NCBI GenBank assembly: GCA_014654535.1
Contig: BNBA01000010.1
Span: 1 to 64,000 of the forward strand
From: Xanthomonas boreopolis
Lineage (GTDB): Bacteria; Pseudomonadota; Gammaproteobacteria; Xanthomonadales; Xanthomonadaceae
Direction of reading: 5' to 3'
DNA: 64,000 nucleotides
The position numbers and the translations under genes are program-made. Of this stretch, positions 15,315-24,209 are shown piece after piece; the stretch's first letter is position 1, and the number at the start of each line of letters is the position of its first letter. The notes below the pieces were generated by a model that saw only the letters and a program-made list of their open reading frames with translations, was not told where the DNA came from and searched no databases.

Positions 15315-17368
15315 TCAGAGCTTCATGTCGATGCCCACGTAGAGCTGCCTGCCGGCGGCCGGCGAGAACATCGGCTGCGCCCGGGCCTGGAAGAAGGTGT
15401 CGTACCAGACATAGGCGTACTCGCGGCCGGTGGCGTTCTTCACCTGCAGGTCGAGGCTCCACGCGGGGCTGATCCGGTAACGGGCGCTCAGGTCCAGCAC
15501 GGCAAAGCCGCCGTACTTGCCGGCCACGTTCCTCTCTTCCAGGTAGTAATCGCCCTGCGCGCGGCCCTGCAGGCCCAGCTTCAGCGCCTCGGTGGCCTGG
15601 AAGTCCAGGCCGATGTTGCTGATGTAGCGCGGCACGGCGGCCACCTCGTTGCCTTCCAGCGACTCGACGCCAAGGCGGCCATCGTGCTCGATCTTGGCCT
15701 CCTGGTAGGCGTGCGACGCCCACGCCGTCCAGCGCTCGCCCAGGTGGGCGGTGATCTGCGCGTCCACGCCGCGGCGCCGGGTCTTGCCCAACTGCACCGT
15801 GGTGCCGGTGGCGGGCATGTTGGAGATCTCGTTCTCGGCATCCTGCTGCCAGACCGCCAGGCGCGCCTGCGCGCCCCGGAACGGGCTGAACTTGATGCCC
15901 AGTTCCATGCCGGTGTTGGTGGAAGGGCTCATCGCGCCTTGCCCGGGCGTCAGGTAGGCCGGGGCGGTACCGCCGGTCAGGACCTGTGCGGTGCGCCCCA
16001 GTTGGCGTAGACGTTGGCGCCGGGCGCCAGGGCGTACACCACGCTCAGCTTGGGCTGGTCGATGTTGCCGTAGCGCTGCAGCCGGCCGGTGCTGCCGTCC
16101 ACCAGGCGGGTATCGCCGTCGTAGCGGTCGACGCGGTAGGCCGGCACGATCTTCAACGCCTCGATCGGCTGGTAGATGGCCTGCACGTAGGCGCCCCAGT
16201 TGTCCAAGGTGTGCCGCTCGTCGTTCTGGACCCTGGCCGGGGTGGTCCAGAAGTCGGTCGGCTCGGAATAGCTGAAGCGCAAGCGCTGGTAGCGGTTGTC
16301 CTGCTGCTCGTAGTTGAAGCCGCCTTCCAGGGTGAGCACGTCGCTGGCGTTCCAGGTCAGGGCGCCCAGCATGCCTGCCTGCCGCTCGTCCCATATGCGG
16401 CGCTGCCGCGGGGCATTGCCGGTCGGCAGGTCGCTGAAGGTGATGCGGCGGTCGTCCTCGTACCGGTTGTAGTACAGCTTGGTGCCGAAGTAGAGAGCGT
16501 CGGCCAGCTTCAAATCGACGCTCGCGGTGAACTGGCGCATGTCGCGATCGTCGCCGTCGTTGCGGTTGCGCAGCTCCGAGGCGCGCCGGTCGGCCTTCAT
16601 CTCCGCCGCCGTCATGAAGCCGGGCTCCTCGGCTTCGTTGTGGTAGGCGCGCGCCGTCAGGCCCACGCGCAGGCCATCGTCTTCCAGGTTCCCATGGAAC
16701 CATTTGCCGCCGATGCCGTACTTCTTCGAGGCGTCGTTGGCCCGGTAGCCGTTCGAATCCTGGTAGCCGAGGAAGTAGTTCTGCGCGAAATCGTTGCCCT
16801 CGCGCCCGATCGCCAACTGCGCGCTGCGGGTGTCGTAGCTGCCGTAGCCCAGGCGCGCATCGGTGTAGTTGCCGCCCTGGCGGGTCCCGAAATTGACGTT
16901 GCCGCCGATGTTGTGCAACCCGTAGCGCGGGTCGTTGGTGCCGCGCACCACCTCGATGTAGCTGATCTCCAGCGGGAACAGCATGTCGATGAAACGCTGG
17001 TTGCCGCTGTTGACGTTGCTGGGGATGCCGTCGATCAGCGTCTTGATGGCGTTGAGGTAGCCCTCGCCGTTGAACGCGCGGAAGCTGACCTTGCCGGACT
17101 CCGCGCCCTGGCGGGTTTCGGTCAGCTGGATGCCGGGCATCTGGCCCAGCAGTTCCCAGCTCTGCGACACGTTCTTGTCCTCGATCTGGTCGGCCCCCAG
17201 CACGTCGACCGAGGTCAGCACCTGGTGCGCGGTGAGCTGCCCGTCGGCGTGCTGGTGGACATCGACCTTGCCCAGGGTCAGGGCGGAATCGCCCGACTGG
17301 GCGTAGGCCTGCGTGGACAGGCAGACAGCCGCGATCGCGGCCGCCAGAGTGCGGATTTTCATGGGCAT
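15315..17368 (-). pseudogene. TonB-dependent receptor with one frameshift
   Basis: A receptor gene split by a single-base shift. From ATG 17368 it encodes a signal peptide (...STQAYAQ), a plug with 'IKTLIDGIPSN' and 'VEVVRGTNDPRYG', and barrel strands up to 'NVYANWG'. At the C4 run 15996-15999 the frame breaks to a stop at 15977. The other frame resumes with 'TAQVLTGG' and runs to the terminal 'LYVGIDMKL' at 15315. Both halves are otherwise intact, so this is a recent lesion or a sequencing error. The plug resembles FecA-like metal receptors; ligand unknown. A Zur-like site lies upstream (17417-17433). Confidence 0.8.
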
Positions 17369-17416
17369 GCAGGTAGGGAGGGGACAGCGGAAAGCGACGG
17401 TCCAGGCCGTCGATTG

Positions 17417-17433
17417 GTTATAACGTAACATTT
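17417..17433 (-). promoter_or_regulatory. Zur/Fur-like AT-rich site upstream of the frameshifted receptor
   Basis: GTTATAACGTAACATTT (read on +) lies about 50 bp before the start at 17368. It shares the TTATAAC and AACATT elements of the perfect palindrome before the ZnuD-like receptor (38134-38147), but is itself imperfect (GTTA-N5-TAAC core). Metal regulation is inferred. Confidence 0.4.
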
Positions 17434-17436
17434 GGT

Positions 17437-17745
17437 TGGCCTTGCGACCATCCCCTGTGCTCTATCGCATTGCGTAAAGCCCCCGGGGGCGTCAAGCCAT
17501 CGTGCAGACGTTCGAGCGGCGCCTCCGATGACCTCTACAATTCCCCGAAGGGTTGAAGGCAGTGAGCTTGCGTGCGGACGAGCCCGTTGCTGCGGATTCT
17601 TCGACAGGACTAGGCGAACCCGGTTGAGCGCTCCATCCAGCCCAGAGGCACCCAGAGGCAGTGCCACCTTTCTCGCCTGTACCAGCTCGCGCTCTTCCAC
17701 CGGTGCGATCGCCCTTGGCGGGTTGTACAGTGACGCTCCTTTCTT
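17437..17745. other. Intergenic stretch without a recognised gene
   Basis: Between the divergent receptor and MBL genes. Open frames exist on the - strand but none has a recognisable domain. Only promoter functions for the flanking genes are expected. Confidence 0.4.
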
Positions 17746-18720
17746 GTGCCAGGCGCCCCCAGGAGCCGGACGACGTTTTCCTTGATCCTGGCTGCCATCG
17801 TGGCCGGTCCGTTGCTTTCCGGATGTTCGCCGTCCCAGCCGGCCGCAACCGACGCAAATGCGGCCGCGATGGGGCCATCGGCGCGGCAGGCGGACCACCC
17901 TGATGTGTTCCGTTTCAAGATCGGTGCGCTTGATGCCGTTGCACTGAAGGATGGGGACATCGAGGTTCCCAACGATGGCAAGACCTTCGGCGTCGGCCGG
18001 CCCGTCGAGGACGTGGCGGCCCTGCTGGCCTCGGCGAACCTCCCGACCGATTCGCTACGCCTGAGCATCCAGCCGCTGCTGGTTCGCAACGGGGCGCAGG
18101 TGCTGCTGTTCGATACCGGAGCGGGGGATGCGTCGTTTGCGCGAGCCGGCCGCCTGCCGGCTTCGCTGCGCGATGCGGGCGTGGATCCGTCCCAGGTCTC
18201 CGATATCTTCCTCTCGCACCGGCACCCGGACCATACGGGCGGGTTGCTGACGCGCGAAGGTGCGCTGGCCTTCCCCAATGCCCGCATCCACCTCTCGGCG
18301 CAGGAATGGGAGGCGCTGAAGCGCGATGGCGATACCGCGCTCGTTGCCGTAATCGCGCCGAAAGTCGTGGCCTTCCAGCCCGGCTCGGAGGTGCTGCCGG
18401 GCGTGGTCGCCTCGGTGGCCGTCGAAGGGCACACGCCCGGGCACAGTGCATACGAGATCGCATCGGGTGGCGAGCGCTTGCTCTATCTCGGAGACACGGC
18501 TCACCACTACGTGATTTCCGTGCAGCGGCCGGAATGGACCGTGGAATACGACGAAAATGCGCCGCAGGCGCAGGCGAGCCGGCGCGCGCTGCTGCAACGC
18601 GCTGCCGAGGGCAACCTGCGCATCTACGCAGTGCACTTCCCCTTTCCCGGGCCGGGGCGGATCAAAGCCAAGGACAGCAGCTTCGTATGGGTTCCCGAGG
18701 GTGGGGAGCTGGGCGACTGA
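17746..18720 (+). CDS. Metallo-beta-lactamase-fold lipoprotein hydrolase
   Basis: Up to 324 residues. A lipoprotein signal ends at 'LLSGC', then comes an MBL domain with the zinc motif 'LSHRHPDH' (HxHxDH) about residue 155, 'EGHTPGHS' and 'YLGDTAHH'. These supply the remaining metal ligands. Lactonase-, beta-lactamase- or organic-hydrolase-like activity is possible; the substrate is unknown. The GTG at 17746 is the longest reasonable start, with no clear Shine-Dalgarno, so the true start could lie slightly downstream. Confidence 0.85.
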   Translation: MPGAPRSRTTFSLILAAIVAGPLLSGCSPSQPAATDANAAAMGPSARQADHPDVFRFKIGALDAVALKDGDIEVPNDGKTFGVGRPVEDVAALLASANLPTDSLRLSIQPLLVRNGAQVLLFDTGAGDASFARAGRLPASLRDAGVDPSQVSDIFLSHRHPDHTGGLLTREGALAFPNARIHLSAQEWEALKRDGDTALVAVIAPKVVAFQPGSEVLPGVVASVAVEGHTPGHSAYEIASGGERLLYLGDTAHHYVISVQRPEWTVEYDENAPQAQASRRALLQRAAEGNLRIYAVHFPFPGPGRIKAKDSSFVWVPEGGELGD

Positions 18721-19089
18721 CCTGGCATGACCGGGGCGGTTCATCTCCCCCGCGGGAGAGGGCGGCAAACCGACCTCGGTTTGCCACTGCGAAGCGCATC
18801 CGAGTTGGATCGTGGCGTTGAAGGCGCCATGGCGAATCAAGCCAACAGACTCGGCTGGCATCGTCCACTGTGCTTTTCAGCGCCCAGACGGCGAGGTCTT
18901 GCAATTCCGGTCAAATGCCTGAGTCGAGGGTCCGATTGGCAAGCGTCTTTTGGCAAAACTCCAGCGCGGCATCAGCTCCTTGAGAAGGAATCCTGATTTC
19001 GCCCTCCGCATCGAAGTATGGGCGGAACTGGTCAATGAATGAGGCGCCCGCGCGACCGGACCCTGATCGCCCTGCTGCGCTGAAGAGGA
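18721..19089. other. Intergenic stretch with decayed coding-like sequence
   Basis: No intact gene. The - strand shows fragments such as 'FRPYFDAEGEIRI' interrupted by stops, suggesting an eroded gene, but no family was identified. Confidence 0.3.
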
Positions 19090-19117
19090 AAGAAGGCTGT
19101 CGGAAGGCAGCCTTCTT
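19090..19117 (-). terminator. Hairpin terminator after the S9 peptidase operon
   Basis: AAGAAGGCTG (19090-19099) and CAGCCTTCTT (19108-19117) form a perfect 10-bp stem with an 8-base loop, 35 bp past the stop at 19152 on the - strand and followed by a pyrimidine run (TTTCCTCTT). Confidence 0.65.
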
Positions 19118-19151
19118 CCTTGCGCGGTGCGGGGCCGCACGGGGCGGCGGT

Positions 19152-21155
19152 TCAAGGCGCCCGCTTCACACCCAACTGCAAATCCAGCCAATCCAGCACC
19201 CGCTGCTGCACGTCGCGCCCGTGCTCGCGCTCGAAGAACCAGTGCGGGCCGCGCGGATACGTCACCATCTCCACCGGCGTGCCGTTGAACTTCAGCGCTC
19301 GGTAGAACATCTCGCCCTGCGAGAGCGGCACGCGCTTGTCCTGCTCGCCGTGCAGGATCAGCACCGGCACCTTCACCCGGTCGACGTAGCGGATGGGCGA
19401 GTGCGCGTCGTAGACGGCGCGGTTCGCCAGCGGGTCGCCGAAATAGCCCGGCAGGTAGTCCGGCGTGTCGGTGGTCAGTGCCATCGCGCCGATGTCGATC
19501 ACCCCCGCGCCGACGATGGCGGTCTTGAAGCGGTCGCTGTGCGTCACCGCCCACGCGGACAGGTAGCCGCCATAGCTCCAGCCGCCGATCGCCAGGCGCT
19601 GCGGGTCGATCACGCCTTCGCGTTCCAGCAGGTCCACGCCGTCAAGGATGTCCTGGAAATCCGCGCCGCCCCAATCGTTGCGCGCCATTTCGGCGAACGC
19701 GGGGCCGCCGCCCTCCGACCCGCGCGGGTTGGGCAGGAATACCGCGTAGCCGTGCGTGGCGAGCAGCTGCGCCCAGTCGTGCCAGGAGCCGAGCCAGCCG
19801 GACCACCATGCCCACGCGGGCCCACCGTGGCCCTGCACCAGCGTGGGCAGCGGCGTGCCGGGGGTCCAATCGGGCGGGGTGACCAGCAGGCCGGTGATGC
19901 GCAGGCCATCGCGCGAGGAGGTCCATTCCAGCTCGCGCACCCGCCCGTGTGCCCAGCGCGCGACTTCCGGGTGCGTGTCGGTGCGAACGGCGAGCTTGCC
20001 CCCCTCCAGCGTCCAGACCTCGGCCGGCTGGTCGTCGCGTATGCCGAGGTACGCGCTGCGCCCGTTGCGCGCGGTGGTGAACGACTGGAACGGGATCTGC
20101 GGCCGCGCCACTTCGCGCGCGCGGCCCGTGGCCGCGTCCAGCCGCAGGAAGCTGCCACGCACGCCGCGTTGGCCTTGGCCGATGAGCGTACGCGCGTCCT
20201 GCCAGCGTGCCAGCCACAGCGTGCCGTCCCAGTCCGCGCCGAGCACGGTGCGGCGGCCGCTGGCGATGTCGTGCACGGTGATCTCGGCGGTCATGCCGTG
20301 GTCGCCCAGGTGGCCGTATATCAGGCGCGTGCCGTCCGGCGACCACTGCAGCGGATGCGCCGAGGCGCGCGCTTCGAGCACCTGGCCGAGCGCGCCGCTG
20401 CCGGCGTCCACCAGCACCACGCGCGAGCGGTACCAGTAATCGTTGAGCGTGGTGCCGTCGGAGACGCGCAGCGCCAGCACGCGGCCGTCCGGCGACCACG
20501 CCAGGTCGTGCACCTGCAGGCCCGGCGCGGTGAGCGCGCGCGTATCGCCGCTGCGCAGGTCGCGCACCCACGCGCGCGAGAACCGCGTGGGGTGATCGAC
20601 GCGCACTGCGTCGTCCTTGGCGTCGGCCGCGCGCTGGGCGTCGGCGTCCACGCCGTCGGTGGCCAGGTAGGCGATGCGCGTGCCGTCGTGCGAGACCTCG
20701 AAGGCGCTGACATCGTGCGCGGAGCGGGTGATCGGCATCGCCGCATCGCCCTGCGCATCCACGCGCCACACCTGCGTGCCGGCCAGCGCGGGCGTCTGCA
20801 CCGAACCGGGCAGTGCACGGTTGGAGAGGAAATCCAGGTGCCGTCCATCGGCCGTCCAGCGCGGATGTTCCTCGCTGGCGCGCTCCGGCGCGGGCAGCTC
20901 GCGCGCGGCGGCGGGGCCGGTCGCGGGCACGCGCCAGATACGGCTGCGCGGCGGCTTGCCCCGCGGCTGCGGCGTGCCGACCGTATAGGCGATCCAGCGG
21001 CCGTCGCGGTCGATCTGCGGATCGCCGACGCTGCGCAGCGCCATGATCTTCTCTGGTGTCGGCCGCTCCGCCGCGGTCTGCGCGGCGGAGGCGCCCGGCC
21101 AGAGCAGGGCCAACGGTAGGCAGGCGGCGAGGAGCCGGTGCAGCGTCGAGGTCAT
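19152..21155 (-). CDS. S9 family prolyl oligopeptidase-like peptidase, exported
   Basis: A 667-residue serine peptidase. It has a signal peptide (ending 'PGASAAQ'), an N-terminal WD/beta-propeller-like region with repeats such as 'LAWSPDGR' and 'LQWSPDGTR', and a C-terminal hydrolase domain with nucleophile motif 'GGWSYGGYL', acid in 'HGEQDKRVP' and base in 'RGPHWFFE'. It belongs to the DPP IV/acylaminoacyl-peptidase group, cleaving short peptides in the periplasm. Its ATG overlaps the stop of the preceding gene (ATGA at 21152-21155). It is the last gene of a six-gene operon, with a terminator downstream. Confidence 0.9.
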   Translation of the reverse strand: MTSTLHRLLAACLPLALLWPGASAAQTAAERPTPEKIMALRSVGDPQIDRDGRWIAYTVGTPQPRGKPPRSRIWRVPATGPAAARELPAPERASEEHPRWTADGRHLDFLSNRALPGSVQTPALAGTQVWRVDAQGDAAMPITRSAHDVSAFEVSHDGTRIAYLATDGVDADAQRAADAKDDAVRVDHPTRFSRAWVRDLRSGDTRALTAPGLQVHDLAWSPDGRVLALRVSDGTTLNDYWYRSRVVLVDAGSGALGQVLEARASAHPLQWSPDGTRLIYGHLGDHGMTAEITVHDIASGRRTVLGADWDGTLWLARWQDARTLIGQGQRGVRGSFLRLDAATGRAREVARPQIPFQSFTTARNGRSAYLGIRDDQPAEVWTLEGGKLAVRTDTHPEVARWAHGRVRELEWTSSRDGLRITGLLVTPPDWTPGTPLPTLVQGHGGPAWAWWSGWLGSWHDWAQLLATHGYAVFLPNPRGSEGGGPAFAEMARNDWGGADFQDILDGVDLLEREGVIDPQRLAIGGWSYGGYLSAWAVTHSDRFKTAIVGAGVIDIGAMALTTDTPDYLPGYFGDPLANRAVYDAHSPIRYVDRVKVPVLILHGEQDKRVPLSQGEMFYRALKFNGTPVEMVTYPRGPHWFFEREHGRDVQQRVLDWLDLQLGVKRAP

Positions 21156-22144
21156 GCGGCGTGTCCTGGCAGGGAGGAAGGGGAAAGATGATCGCGTACC
21201 CACGCCGCGCCGCGAGCCACGGCCTCGCGCGCCTGGTCGGAAACCGCCATCGCCTCGATGAAGCTGTGCGGCGCGCCGGCGTACACCTGCGTGCGCACCA
21301 CCCCGCCGGCGTCGGCCAGCGCCTGGGCCATCCGGGCATTCTGTTCGGCCAGCACGTCGCGATCGCCCCACAGCATCATCGCCGGCGGCAGATCGTGCAG
21401 CCGCGCCAGCAAGGGGGCGGAGAACGGCCCGGCCACCCGGGCCGCATCGGCACCGAGGTAGGCCTCCCAGAACTCGTCCATCTCCGCGCCGCTCAGCATG
21501 TCTTCGGCGGTGCCGAGCGTGCGCCGCGCGTGATCGGACAGCGCCGGTGTCCAGGCGCCGTAGTTCAGCAGCAGCGCATGGATGCGCGAGAGCTCGCCCT
21601 GCTCGCGCAAGCGCAGCGCGGCGGCGACAGCGAGGTTGGCACCGGCCGAATCGCCTCCCAGCGCCAGCCGCGCGGGATCGATCCCGAACGCAGCGCCGTG
21701 TTCGCGCAACCACGCCAGCGCGGCCACCGCCTGGTCCAGCGCGGCGGGATAGGGATGCTCGGGCGCGAGGCTGTAGTCGATGGCCACCACCGGCAGCCGC
21801 GTCGCGTCGGCGTATTCGCGCAACAGCCGGTCATGCGTGTCCAGCCCGAATAGGCACCAGCCGCCGCCGTGCAGGTACACCAGCGCCGGCGAAGGCGCGG
21901 GCGCGGCGGCCTGCGGATGCAGGATGCGCAGGCCGAACTCGCCGTGCGTGGACGGCAGGCGCAGGTCGGCCACCTCGCGCATCCGCGGGCCGCCTTCGCG
22001 CCAGGGCGCGCGTGCCTGCGCGGCGATGACGCGGCGCTGCGGCCAGCCGGGCTGCCCATCGCCCCGCAGGCGCGCGCCTTCGCGGCAGACCTCCTCGATG
22101 AAGCGGCGGATCTGCGGGTCCAGCGCATCCAGGCTGCGGCTCAT
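21152..22144 (-). CDS. Alpha/beta hydrolase (HSL/GDXG esterase family)
   Basis: A 330-residue cytoplasmic hydrolase of the hormone-sensitive-lipase family. It shows the oxyanion motif 'YLHGGGWCLF', nucleophile 'GGDSAGAN', acid in 'GDRDVLAE' and base in 'GAPHSFIE'. It probably hydrolyses carboxyl esters or small acyl groups. It overlaps both neighbours by ATGA junctions, so its expression is tied to the amidase and peptidase. Its substrate is presumably a product of the same pathway. Confidence 0.9.
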   Translation of the reverse strand: MSRSLDALDPQIRRFIEEVCREGARLRGDGQPGWPQRRVIAAQARAPWREGGPRMREVADLRLPSTHGEFGLRILHPQAAAPAPSPALVYLHGGGWCLFGLDTHDRLLREYADATRLPVVAIDYSLAPEHPYPAALDQAVAALAWLREHGAAFGIDPARLALGGDSAGANLAVAAALRLREQGELSRIHALLLNYGAWTPALSDHARRTLGTAEDMLSGAEMDEFWEAYLGADAARVAGPFSAPLLARLHDLPPAMMLWGDRDVLAEQNARMAQALADAGGVVRTQVYAGAPHSFIEAMAVSDQAREAVARGAAWVRDHLSPSSLPGHAA

Positions 22145-22770
22145 GCGCCGTCCCCGGCGAAATCGCGCATCCACGCCACCAGCGCATCCTCGCCGCCGGC
22201 CTGCAGGCCGAGCAGCAGCTGGGCGAAATCGTGGCGTGCCTCGTCCTGGCCGAGCTTGAAGGTCGCGCGGACCTCGCGCACGGCGCCGCACAGCGCGGTA
22301 ACGCCGGCCGCCAGCCGCGCATAGCGCTCGCCCATCTCCGCCAGCGACCAGGCATGCGCGCGCCCGGCTTCCATCTGCGTGACCAGCGCATCGAGTTCGG
22401 CCTGGATGTCGGCCGCGTCCTCGCTCACCGCCACGTCCAGCTCGAACACCGCGGCGGCGTAGTTCCAGCTCGGCGCCTGGGTGCGGTCGTCCAGCCAGCT
22501 CGGCGAAACGTAGGCATGCGGTCCCATCACCAGCGCCTGCGCGCGGCCGTCGCGGCGCAGCCGCGCCACGTGCGGGTTGCGCCGCGCGAGATGGCCGCGC
22601 AGGGCCACCAACCGCCCCTGGGCATCGCATTCGGCGCGCAGTGGCAGCGGGGTGAACGCGGCATCCTCGCCGCCGGCCGAGACCAGCCAGGCGAAGGGTT
22701 GGGCGGCCAGCAGGCGCAGGAGGTCGTCCTGGCTGCGCGCGGCATAGCGGCTGTCGCGGGCGTGTCCCAT
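22141..22770 (-). CDS. PaiB-like FMN-binding family protein
   Basis: A 209-residue protein of the FMN-binding negative regulator family (PaiB). Family features are 'FAWLVSAGGEDAAFTPLPL' (about 28-46), 'ARRNPHVARL', 'PHAYVSPSWL' and 'VPSWNYAAA'-like 'APSWNYAAAVFEL', then an all-helical tail with 'TFKLGQDE'. Members bind flavin; a regulatory or a flavin-enzyme role is possible. Coupled to the amidase (TGATG) upstream and the esterase (ATGA) downstream. Confidence 0.88.
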   Translation of the reverse strand: MGHARDSRYAARSQDDLLRLLAAQPFAWLVSAGGEDAAFTPLPLRAECDAQGRLVALRGHLARRNPHVARLRRDGRAQALVMGPHAYVSPSWLDDRTQAPSWNYAAAVFELDVAVSEDAADIQAELDALVTQMEAGRAHAWSLAEMGERYARLAAGVTALCGAVREVRATFKLGQDEARHDFAQLLLGLQAGGEDALVAWMRDFAGDGA

Positions 22771-24209
22771 CAGTGCGGCTCCTTCAAAGTGGTGGCCACC
22801 GAATGCGCGGGCCAGCGATGGCCCCACGGCGCGGCCCGTTCGAGTTCGGCGGCCAGCTGCAGCAGCAGCGGCTCCTGCCCGCGGTCGGCGGCGAACTGCA
22901 CGCCCACCGGCAGCACGCCGGCCTGGCCCAGCGGCAGCGAGATCGCCGGCGTGCCGGCTAGGTTCTGCAGCGGGGTGTAGCTCATCCAGTGGAACATGGC
23001 CGGCATCAGCGCGTCGAAATCGCGATCCGGGGCCAGTTCGCCCAGCCTCGGCGGCGGCGTGCGCAGCGTCGGCGTCAGCACGACGTCGTGGCGCTGGTGG
23101 AAGGCGGTGAACGCCGGCGGGAGCGCGGCCAGCACCGCATAGGCCTGCTCCAGCTCGGCCACCCCGCAGTGGCGGCGGTGGTAGTCCGCCAGCCCGTGCG
23201 TCCACGGTTCCAGCGCGTCGGCGGCGAAGGCATCGCCGCCCTGCGCAGCGGCCAGCTCCACCGCATCCAGGCCCAGACGGGACCACAGCGTGTACAGCGC
23301 CTGCCAGACATCGGCGCCGGGCAGCGGATACGTCGTGCTTTCGACCTGGTGCCCGAGCGAGGCGCACAGGTCCGCGGCCACTTCCAGCACGCGGGCCACC
23401 GCCGGATCGGGCGCCAGGCCGGGCAGCGAATCGGCCACCACGCCGATGCGCAGCCGCCTGGGCGCGCGCGCCAGGCCGGCAAGGTCGATGCCGGCGTCCG
23501 GATGCGCGGTGGCGAAGGCCCAGGCGGTATCGCGCACGCTGCGCGACATCAGGCTGTCGGCGACAATCAGGTCTTCGATGGCATGCCGCCCGCGCACCGG
23601 CACCGTGGCGCCGCGTCCGGGCTTGAGGCCGACCACGCCGCAGGCCGAGGCCGGAATACGGATCGAGCCCGCGCCATCGCTGCCATGCGCCAGCGGGACG
23701 ATGCCGGCCGCCAGCGCCGCCCCCGCGCCGCCGCTGGAGCCGCCCGGCGAATGCGCCGGCGACCACGGGTTGCGCGTCACCGGGCCGAGCAGCGGTTCGG
23801 TGGAGCCCATCAGGCCGAACTCGGGCATCGTGCTCTTGCCGATCGCCACCAGCCCGCTCGCGTCGAAGCGCTGCACGAACGGCGAGGCGTCCGCGGCCGG
23901 CGCGTTGCTGCGCGAGCGAGAGCCGCCGCGCGTAGGCATGCCGGGATAGCGCAGCGAATCCTTCGGCAGCCACGGCACGCCGGCCATCGGTGCATCGCGG
24001 TCCACGGCGTCGGCGCGGGCCAGCGCGGCGGCGTCGTCGGCGTGGCACAGCGCGCCGAGCGCGGGGTCCAGGTGGCGTGCGCGCACGAGCGCCGCGGCGG
24101 TCAGTTCGCGCGGCGAAAGCTCGCCGCGGCGCACCAGCGCCCGTTGATCGTGCGCGTCCAGGCGACCCAGCTGCAGCGCCTGGGCCAGGGGAAAGTCGAG
24201 CGGGGTCAT
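22770..24209 (-). CDS. Amidase, amidase-signature family
   Basis: A 479-residue amide hydrolase. The Ser-cisSer-Lys apparatus is visible: Lys in 'VPWLPKDSL', the glycine/serine stretch 'SPGGSSGGAGAALAAG', and the nucleophile region 'GSDGAGSIRIPASACG'. There is no signal peptide, so it acts in the cytoplasm. Aryl- or peptide-amide substrates are possible. The ATG overlaps the permease stop (ATGA at 24206-24209), suggesting that imported compounds are its substrates. Confidence 0.92.
   Translation of the reverse strand: MTPLDFPLAQALQLGRLDAHDQRALVRRGELSPRELTAAALVRARHLDPALGALCHADDAAALARADAVDRDAPMAGVPWLPKDSLRYPGMPTRGGSRSRSNAPAADASPFVQRFDASGLVAIGKSTMPEFGLMGSTEPLLGPVTRNPWSPAHSPGGSSGGAGAALAAGIVPLAHGSDGAGSIRIPASACGVVGLKPGRGATVPVRGRHAIEDLIVADSLMSRSVRDTAWAFATAHPDAGIDLAGLARAPRRLRIGVVADSLPGLAPDPAVARVLEVAADLCASLGHQVESTTYPLPGADVWQALYTLWSRLGLDAVELAAAQGGDAFAADALEPWTHGLADYHRRHCGVAELEQAYAVLAALPPAFTAFHQRHDVVLTPTLRTPPPRLGELAPDRDFDALMPAMFHWMSYTPLQNLAGTPAISLPLGQAGVLPVGVQFAADRGQEPLLLQLAAELERAAPWGHRWPAHSVATTLKEPH

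Noticed and set aside
18877..19554. Open frame on the - strand downstream of the S9 peptidase
   Set aside because: Mostly an out-of-frame shadow of the peptidase end, then fragmentary sequence with stops; no family seen.
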